NCBI GenBank assembly: GCA_905221195.1
Contig: CAJNCF010000004.1
Span: forward strand, 164,810-228,809
Origin: a bacterium
GTDB lineage: Bacteria; Bacillota; Bacilli; Lactobacillales; Streptococcaceae
DNA length: 64,000 bases
Reading direction: 5' to 3'
Part shown: in pieces, positions 58,375-64,000 of the stretch
Layout of the letters: each line of letters opens with the position of its first letter
How positions within the stretch are numbered: the stretch's first letter is position 1
Program-made: the position numbers and the translations under genes
The notes under the pieces: model-generated
The model's database searches: none
Told to the model about the DNA's origin: nothing
Seen by the model: the letters and a program-made list of their open reading frames with translations, nothing else

Positions 58375-61300
58375 TTATTCTGCTGGTTTTTCTTGATTTC
58401 CAGTATTTGTTACAGATTCAGTTGTTTTCTTTTCTGAAGTTGATTCAGCAGGTTTAGAATCTCTTGTGTTGCTTGGTTTGCTTTCGTCCCTTGCATTATC
58501 ACTGTTAGATTCAGATGCTACTGGTGCTTCGGTTGCTGGACTTGCAATTGGTTGATTCTCTGCACTTGTGCTATCAGCATTCGATTTAGCATTTGTTGCT
58601 GAAGTTGTTTCTTCACTTGCTCTTGATTTTGACTTGATTTCTTGAGTCAAGGCTACTATTGTTTTCGCTAATTCAAGTAAAGCTTCCTTATCACTATTTT
58701 TCACATCAGTATCAAGCTGTTCGAATAGTTTATCAACTTTTTCAAATTCTTCATTTGAACCATTGTTATCTTCTAAATACTTATGTAATGAGTTGATATA
58801 TCCATAGAGTTGTTTATGTAGATTAATTATTTGTGGATCTTGTTGCGCAGTCTCTTTCTCTTTTTGCAGAGTAGCTACAATACGTGTCAAGAGATCTTTA
58901 ACTTGGACATTGATTTCATCCAAATCTGCATCAGCCTTGCTAGCTGCAACTTTTAGATTTTCTACTTCTTCTGCCAAGGATTGTCTGATTCCTACTTCTT
59001 TAACTTGAGCTAAGAATTGCTCTGCTTTAGTTAAGATAGTTTCAACTTGCTCTTTGCTAACATGATTAGCATGTTCCTCTTTCTTAAGATCAGGATAGAG
59101 TTCTTTCAGGAATTCATAAATTGCTTGCTTAGCAGATTGACTATCAACTTTTTCTTTATCTAAAACTGTTTCATTTACTTTTGCAGAAGTTGGTTGATTT
59201 TTCAAAGCCTCTTCTACTTCTTGTTTTGTTTGATAAATGCTTGGGAAAAGTTTATTCAAGTCCACAGCCTTACGGAAGGATTGGGATTGATATAAAGTAA
59301 AAGTCAAATTAGCTACTTTATTACGAAGTTCATCGCTTAAACGACCATCATTTACATGTTCATAGAAGTACTTGATGTATTCCACTGTTGTATCACCAGT
59401 ACGATCATTAAAGTCTTGAAGAGCTTGAAGTTGTGATTCAACCGCTGCTAAACCAGCTTCATCTTTAGCCAACTTAGCTTCTTGGAGTCGAACTAGAAGG
59501 TCTTTTTTCGGAAGTCCATAGCTATCAGTATCTAGTGTATTGATTTTATCAATCAAGGCCTGATACTTCTTGTCTAATGCACTTGTTTCGACTGGTTTGA
59601 CACTTCCATCAATATGGATATATTGCTTATCAAAGAGGTCAAGTCTTGCAAGATAACCCGCAGTCGAGTTGGTTGCAAGTTTCTTCATACTCTCAGTAAA
59701 TTGACCCAAAGCCAACTCAATTTGTCTTTGTTTAATAGGTTGATCTTGGTAAATCGTTCTACTTTCAGCTAGAAGTTGATCTACTTTAGCTAAGACTACT
59801 TTTTCATCAAAAGCTCCAGGTTGATAGTTGGATTGGAGAGCTGGAATTTTATTTTTCAAAGCTACTTCATAGCCCTTGGTTTGAACCTTGATGTAGTGAT
59901 TGTGGTCACCATGAGGAATCACAAAACTACCATTTTCTACCTGTAAGCTATAAGGAGACACACCATCACGTAAGGCAGTAGTATAGAGCTCATTCAAGAA
60001 ATCAAGTTCTGGATTGCCAGTTTGGAGTGGAAGTCGAACATGTTCCTTACGAACAGCATATGGATGAATATGAGTTGGATCGTAGGCTTGATCTGGATTA
60101 CCAAATACAAAGAATCCATTTGAAATTCTAATAGCTTCAAGTGGAACACCATAGGTCTTCGAAATATAAGCTATTTTTTCTTCATCACTAGCATCTTTAG
60201 AGAATAATTCAACAGATTTTGCAAGTGGTTGAACAGGCTCTGCATCATGATGTGTTTTCAAATGATCTTGCGCTGCCTTGATTTGTTCTGGTGTCAAATC
60301 TTTCTTAAAGAAGTAATGATTGTGGTCACCGTGTGACATAACAAATCCTGCCGCATCTTCACTAATGACTTTATCTGCATCAAAGCCGTGACCATGTTCG
60401 TCATGGTGATGACCATGTGCATGTGCATCTTCATCATGATCGTCATCGTCATCATCATGTGCTGGACTTGGTGTTACTGGCGTTTTACCTCTCAAATGAT
60501 CCTGTGCTGCCTTGATTTGTTCTGGTGTCAAATCTTTCTTAAAGAAGTAATGATTGTGGTCACCATGGGTCATGATGAAACCAGCAGCGTCTTCACTAAT
60601 GACTCTATCAGCATCAAAACCATGACCATGTTCGTCATGGTGATGACCATGTGCATCTTCATCATGATCGTCATCGTCATCATGTGCTTGACTTGGTGTT
60701 ACTGGCGTTTTACCTCTCAAATGATCTTGCGCCGCCTTGATTTGTTCTGGTGTCAAATCTTTCTTAAAGAAGTAATGATTGTGGTCACCATGAGTCATGA
60801 CAAAGCCTGCCGCATCTTCACTAATGACTCTATCAGCATCAAAACCATGACCATGTTCGTCATGGTGATGACCATGTGCTTCTTCATCATGATCATCATC
60901 GTCATCATGTGCTGGACTTGGTGTTACTGGCGTTTTACCTTTCAAATGATCTTGAGCTGCCTTGATTTGTTCAGGGGTCAAATCTTTCTTGAAGAAGTAA
61001 TGATTGTGGTCACCATGAGTCATGACAAATCCTTCTGAATCTTCACTGATAATTCGATTAGCATCAAAACCATGATCATCTTCGTCATCATGGTGGACAT
61101 GTGGTAACGGATTACTTAATACAGAACTAGAAGAACTTCCTACCTCTTCCGTGTTAGAGTGTGATGGGAGATTGTTAAGAGATGACTTAGGAATATAATG
61201 ATAGTGGTCCCCATGTCTTACTATATAAGCATCACCTGTATCTCTGACAATGTCATTAGGGTTAAAGACATAACCATCATCTGCTGCAGTAACACCATTA

Positions 61301-62034
61301 TTCGGTGTCACTGATAAAGGTTGACTGAGAGCTGTAGTATTCCCTGATAAATATGCTTTGGCTGCTGCTAATTCGCTAGCAGACAAATCACTTTTTGGAA
61401 TGTAGTGATAGTGTCCTCCGTGAGGAACGATATAAGCATCACCCGTATCTTCGATAATATCAGCTGGATTAAAGACATAGCCATCATCTGTCGTATAGCG
61501 TCCCTGAGACCTTGCTACAGCAACATCAGAGCCGACCTTCTCATTATCTTTGATATGTTCTTGTTTTTGACGGTTAATTTCATCTTTGGTTCGAACATTA
61601 TCAGCATGGGTTGCATCTTTTAGGTAGACATAATATTTTCCATCTACCTTGATGATATAACCACCCTTGACTTCATTGACAATATCTCCATCCTTAAGTT
61701 GGTAGTTTGGATCCTTCATCAGAAGTTCTTCACTAAAGAGGGCATCATAAGGAACTTTTCCGTTATAGTAATGATAGTGGTCACCGTGTGACGTCACATA
61801 GCCCTGATCTGTAATCTTAATAACAATTTGCTCAGCCTGAATTCCTTCTTTTTGGCTGACCTGATTTGGCGTCAAGTTTTCAGTTTTCTGACTTGACTGG
61901 CCACCATCCACATAAGAGACACGATTGTTGTCCTTATTTTCCTGCGAGCGATGCTGGTTCAGTGCATAGGCGCAAAGACTCAAGGATACGATAACAGCTG
62001 ATCCAGCTACTATATACTTTTTATTAAATTTCAT
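58375..62034 (-). CDS. phtE: Pneumococcal histidine triad protein E-like surface protein with expanded repeats
   Basis: The 1219-aa protein is longer than the PhtE I recall (about 1040). It has an N-terminal hydrophobic signal with LSLC (C21), as in the Pht family. Eight HxxHxH zinc triads are visible: HGDHYH, HGGHYH, HGDHYH, four HGDHNHYFF and one HGDHNHYIK. The four HGDHNHYFF triads sit in near-identical units of 75-78 aa with acidic/His linkers (such as DDDDDHDEEAHGHHHDE), encoded by 60300-61090. The C-terminal half is helical and ends in a Ser/Thr/Glu-rich tail. Pht proteins bind zinc and complement factors; AdcR-like sites lie upstream. Confidence 0.92.
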   Translation of the reverse strand: MKFNKKYIVAGSAVIVSLSLCAYALNQHRSQENKDNNRVSYVDGGQSSQKTENLTPNQVSQKEGIQAEQIVIKITDQGYVTSHGDHYHYYNGKVPYDALFSEELLMKDPNYQLKDGDIVNEVKGGYIIKVDGKYYVYLKDATHADNVRTKDEINRQKQEHIKDNEKVGSDVAVARSQGRYTTDDGYVFNPADIIEDTGDAYIVPHGGHYHYIPKSDLSASELAAAKAYLSGNTTALSQPLSVTPNNGVTAADDGYVFNPNDIVRDTGDAYIVRHGDHYHYIPKSSLNNLPSHSNTEEVGSSSSSVLSNPLPHVHHDDEDDHGFDANRIISEDSEGFVMTHGDHNHYFFKKDLTPEQIKAAQDHLKGKTPVTPSPAHDDDDDHDEEAHGHHHDEHGHGFDADRVISEDAAGFVMTHGDHNHYFFKKDLTPEQIKAAQDHLRGKTPVTPSQAHDDDDDHDEDAHGHHHDEHGHGFDADRVISEDAAGFIMTHGDHNHYFFKKDLTPEQIKAAQDHLRGKTPVTPSPAHDDDDDDHDEDAHAHGHHHDEHGHGFDADKVISEDAAGFVMSHGDHNHYFFKKDLTPEQIKAAQDHLKTHHDAEPVQPLAKSVELFSKDASDEEKIAYISKTYGVPLEAIRISNGFFVFGNPDQAYDPTHIHPYAVRKEHVRLPLQTGNPELDFLNELYTTALRDGVSPYSLQVENGSFVIPHGDHNHYIKVQTKGYEVALKNKIPALQSNYQPGAFDEKVVLAKVDQLLAESRTIYQDQPIKQRQIELALGQFTESMKKLATNSTAGYLARLDLFDKQYIHIDGSVKPVETSALDKKYQALIDKINTLDTDSYGLPKKDLLVRLQEAKLAKDEAGLAAVESQLQALQDFNDRTGDTTVEYIKYFYEHVNDGRLSDELRNKVANLTFTLYQSQSFRKAVDLNKLFPSIYQTKQEVEEALKNQPTSAKVNETVLDKEKVDSQSAKQAIYEFLKELYPDLKKEEHANHVSKEQVETILTKAEQFLAQVKEVGIRQSLAEEVENLKVAASKADADLDEINVQVKDLLTRIVATLQKEKETAQQDPQIINLHKQLYGYINSLHKYLEDNNGSNEEFEKVDKLFEQLDTDVKNSDKEALLELAKTIVALTQEIKSKSRASEETTSATNAKSNADSTSAENQPIASPATEAPVASESNSDNARDESKPSNTRDSKPAESTSEKKTTESVTNTGNQEKPAE
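60307..61090. repeat. Tandem coding repeats in phtE (225/234-bp period)
   Basis: The marker AAGAAGTAATGATTGTGGTC (preceded by AA or GA) recurs near 60307, 60541, 60766 and 60991, giving periods of 234, 225 and 225 bp. All are in frame. Nucleotide identity between units is very high, with differences mainly in the Asp/His linker length. Confidence 0.9.
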
Positions 62035-62058
62035 AAACTCCTCATTTCAATAAATGAT

Positions 62059-62077
62059 GAAGCTATTTCTTAGCTTC
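62059..62077 (-). other. Hairpin in the phtE 5' UTR
   Basis: GAAGCTA and TAGCTTC (7 bp, perfect) flank a 5-nt loop about 25 nt upstream of the phtE start. No T tract follows, so it may be an mRNA-stability element. Confidence 0.35.
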
Positions 62078-62103
62078 TTTTTCTCGGTTAAAGAGCTTTT
62101 CCT

Positions 62104-62138
62104 AAACTGGTTGTTTAACCAATTAATTAACCAGTAAA
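62104..62138 (-). promoter_or_regulatory. Tandem AdcR-like zinc-repressor sites upstream of phtE
   Basis: TTAACCAATTAA (62115-62126) and TTAACCAGTAAA (62127-62138) each match TTAACYRGTTAA at 11 of 12 positions. AACTGGTT at 62105-62112 is a further half-site. Pht genes are known AdcR targets, derepressed in low zinc. Confidence 0.8.
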
Positions 62139-62257
62139 TAGTTTACCTCTTTTAAGTTTATCTGTCAAGAAATTTTAGTGAGTGAGAATAAAATTATTAC
62201 TTTAAAATTCCTTGCTTCATTTTTAAAGTAGAAAATTTCATCTATCTATTAACAAAT

Positions 62258-62302
62258 AAAAGGACATTATTCTATCCAAAAGTAGAACAATGTCCTTTCA
62301 AC
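62258..62302 (-). terminator. Terminator of the upstream pht gene
   Basis: AAAGGACATT(A)TTCTA pairs with TAGAA(C)AATGTCCTTT around an 8-nt loop. On the minus strand it is followed by a TTTATTTG tract. It separates the two pht genes. Confidence 0.75.
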
Positions 62303-62326
62303 CAGTTTATCATTAGTCAAAATACT

Positions 62327-64000
62327 CTAAGGTTTTATTTGCTTAAGAGTTTTAATATCATAGGTTACTAAATCCCCATTCTTATTATAAAATTGAACAC
62401 CTTCTGATGAAAAAATAAGATATTTAGAATCAATTTGAGCAATTTGTGCTATTTGATTTATATGATTTTTTAAAGTATCCTTATCTAATCCATAATCTGG
62501 TATATCATCATAATCATCTGCTTTATTTTCTGTATGTGATTTTTCTTCTTTACCAACTTTTTCTACTGAAGGATTGCTGCTAGTCGCATCCGCCTCATTT
62601 TGAGATTTGTTATCCTTTTGTTGTTCATCAACTTTATTTGAATCCATTGCATCTTTCTTTGTTTCCGATTTCTTATCTGAAGAAACTAGATGTGAATTTG
62701 AAGAACCATTTGTTGTTTCTTTTCCTTCATTTCTTTTAGCTATCAACTCTTGAGCTTGTTTCCACTCTTTCTCTGATAAATCAGACTGATTGATACTTCT
62801 CAATGAATCACCACTAGCTTTTGGAATACTGAAAGATTTATCTGCCCAAATATAAGTTCCCTTTGCCAATACATCCTGAGGATCAAAAATATATCCATCT
62901 GGAGTTGCAAACTTGCCTTCTTTAAGTGCTTTCTGTACTTCTTCTGCAGAATGGATAATTTGCCAGTTTTGCATTCCAGTACGTTTTTCAAGAGGCGTTA
63001 CATTAGCAATGACAGATCCAGCATCATCATGACCTGGTTTTGACCAAACTTCAGGACGCACATCAGGATGCTGCATTACATATTTTATTGTTGCTATTTG
63101 ATCACTACTTAACCAAGAATATGGTACGACATGAATGTGATCAATATGTGGAATAATGAAGGAACTTCCAGTATCATATGTAGTATTCGCTGCATGCATA
63201 GGCAAGCTAGATACATCCACAGCTAATTTGGGTTTAACTTCTGTTTCTACAATATCATAACGATAATTATCTTTATCTTTAAGCATTAGTTCCTGCTCAG
63301 AAAAAGCTATTTGAGTAAGATCGAGTTCTTCACGTGAATAAAAATAATCTTTACCACCTTCATTAATTATATAACCAACTTTACTATTTCTAGAAACTTT
63401 ACCAGTTACTTTTTTATAATCAAACTTTGGTTTTTCTTTCTCATGTGAGTGAACTGAAGAAACGATGTCATCTGGATTTTTACCAGTCTCTTGAATCCAT
63501 TTAGCAACCTCATCCAATTCGAATTGTTCTAATTCACCATACCCCATATAATGGAAATGATCTCCGTGTTTAGCAATAACACCTGATTTATCAACAGAAT
63601 CAATTGAATCTTTGGTAAATATATATCCATCACTCGTATCATAAGGCTTACCATCTAAACCTTTTCCATATGCTTTGATTGGTTGTCCTAAGAACTTATG
63701 TACTACTTCTTTTGATACTAAAGGTTTAATATCTGTACCAATTTGATTTAATCCATTTTGCCCTTTTAACGGAATAATTCTAGCAATCTTCTGCTCTAAA
63801 TCAGACATTTGTGAATAAGGGATAAAGTGATAATGGTCTCCGTGGGGCACTGCCACACCATTAGCTGTACGTTTGATGATTTGTGCTGGATCAAATACTA
63901 GACCATCCGATTCCACATGGCGCTCTGACAAAGGTTTGGCATACAATTCACTTAAAAGTGTTGAAATGTCTTCCCCTTGATTTTGATGATATGTTGGGGT
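62327..64000 (-). CDS. Histidine triad (Pht) family protein, 5' end beyond the window
   Basis: The open frame reaches the window edge without a start: codons upstream of residue LYAKPLSERHVESDGLVFD continue to 64000. Triads visible are HGDHYHFIP, HGDHFHYMG and a variant HIDHIHVVP. The first part (YAKPLSERHVESDG, VAVPHGDHYHFIPYSQM) is Pht-typical, but the C-terminal 450 residues differ from the PhtA/B/D I recall and look closer to HtpA/Sht-like proteins of other streptococci. It ends in a charged linker and a short folded tail. It is separated from phtE by a terminator. Confidence 0.85.
   Translation of the reverse strand, partial: TPTYHQNQGEDISTLLSELYAKPLSERHVESDGLVFDPAQIIKRTANGVAVPHGDHYHFIPYSQMSDLEQKIARIIPLKGQNGLNQIGTDIKPLVSKEVVHKFLGQPIKAYGKGLDGKPYDTSDGYIFTKDSIDSVDKSGVIAKHGDHFHYMGYGELEQFELDEVAKWIQETGKNPDDIVSSVHSHEKEKPKFDYKKVTGKVSRNSKVGYIINEGGKDYFYSREELDLTQIAFSEQELMLKDKDNYRYDIVETEVKPKLAVDVSSLPMHAANTTYDTGSSFIIPHIDHIHVVPYSWLSSDQIATIKYVMQHPDVRPEVWSKPGHDDAGSVIANVTPLEKRTGMQNWQIIHSAEEVQKALKEGKFATPDGYIFDPQDVLAKGTYIWADKSFSIPKASGDSLRSINQSDLSEKEWKQAQELIAKRNEGKETTNGSSNSHLVSSDKKSETKKDAMDSNKVDEQQKDNKSQNEADATSSNPSVEKVGKEEKSHTENKADDYDDIPDYGLDKDTLKNHINQIAQIAQIDSKYLIFSSEGVQFYNKNGDLVTYDIKTLKQIKP

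Noticed and set aside
60388..61038. 216-aa plus-strand ORF antisense to phtE
   Set aside because: It is the reverse image of the His/Asp repeat region, with Met/Val/Ile low-complexity translation, and has no ribosome-binding site.
60307..61090. CRISPR-like regular repeats
   Set aside because: The 225-bp units are in-frame protein repeats without short repeat/unique spacer structure.

Overview
The window reads as chromosome of a mitis-group Streptococcus very close to S. pneumoniae: low GC, pneumococcal-type BOX repeats, a PreQ1-II riboswitch in front of queT, an asd RNA, histidine-triad (Pht) surface proteins behind AdcR-like sites, RexAB, Pmp23 and the arginine-to-spermidine operon. Several features argue for a mitis/pseudopneumoniae-type strain rather than a standard pneumococcus. 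No iga gene lies beside rexAB/rbgA, the large-scale gene order seems different, and PhtE carries expanded repeats. Species assignment is an inference.

Layout. 0.1-11.7 kb: ClC transporter, rnhB, rbgA, an unknown gene and the recombination nuclease rexB-rexA, all minus strand. 11.7-17.3 kb is accessory in character: a double-glycine-leader peptide with a CPBP-family membrane protease, a Cof phosphatase, and a two-gene ABC exporter facing a two-component system, with direct repeats in the exporter promoter. 17.4-24.5 kb: a six-gene polyamine operon (speA-speE-lys1-nspC-aguA-aguB) preceded by a roughly 330-nt hairpin-rich leader with its own promoter and an intrinsic terminator just before speA. 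24.8-33.7 kb: VIT1-type transporter, BOX element, BceAB-like detoxification transporter with a 36-aa leader ORF and a BceR-type box, PspC, SprT, Tex (apparently leaderless), and a small protein plus YraQ/YcgQ-type membrane pair.

33.8-40.7 kb looks like an AT-rich accessory island next to rlmD: alpha/beta hydrolase, GH13 neopullulanase, orphan nucleotidyltransferase, lipid kinase, and a module of ribbon-helix-helix regulator, R2K-like ATP-grasp ligase and ADP-ribosylglycohydrolase with a palindromic operator repeated before the ligase. Between this module and rlmD sits a second, divergent rlmD/rumA-like 3' end, the type of scar left by integrative elements. 40.7-58.3 kb is core: rlmD, pmp23, ndpA, glyA, GNAT, tsaC-like, prmC, prfA, tdk, then mnmE, dapA, asd with asd RNA, tRNA-Thr(GGT), queT with PreQ1-II, gtrA, mscL, hemH and pepT. 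58.4-64 kb: phtE with four near-identical histidine-rich repeats, and a second pht gene cut by the window edge.

How genes cooperate: SpeA makes agmatine, AguA and AguB convert it to putrescine, and Lys1 plus NspC build spermidine through carboxyspermidine. TDK, PrfA, PrmC, TsaC-like, GlyA and NdpA form one long housekeeping transcription unit in which PrmC methylates PrfA. The strongest candidates for undescribed biology are the spermidine-operon leader RNA, the RHH/ATP-grasp/ADP-ribosylglycohydrolase module, and the double-glycine peptide/CPBP pair.
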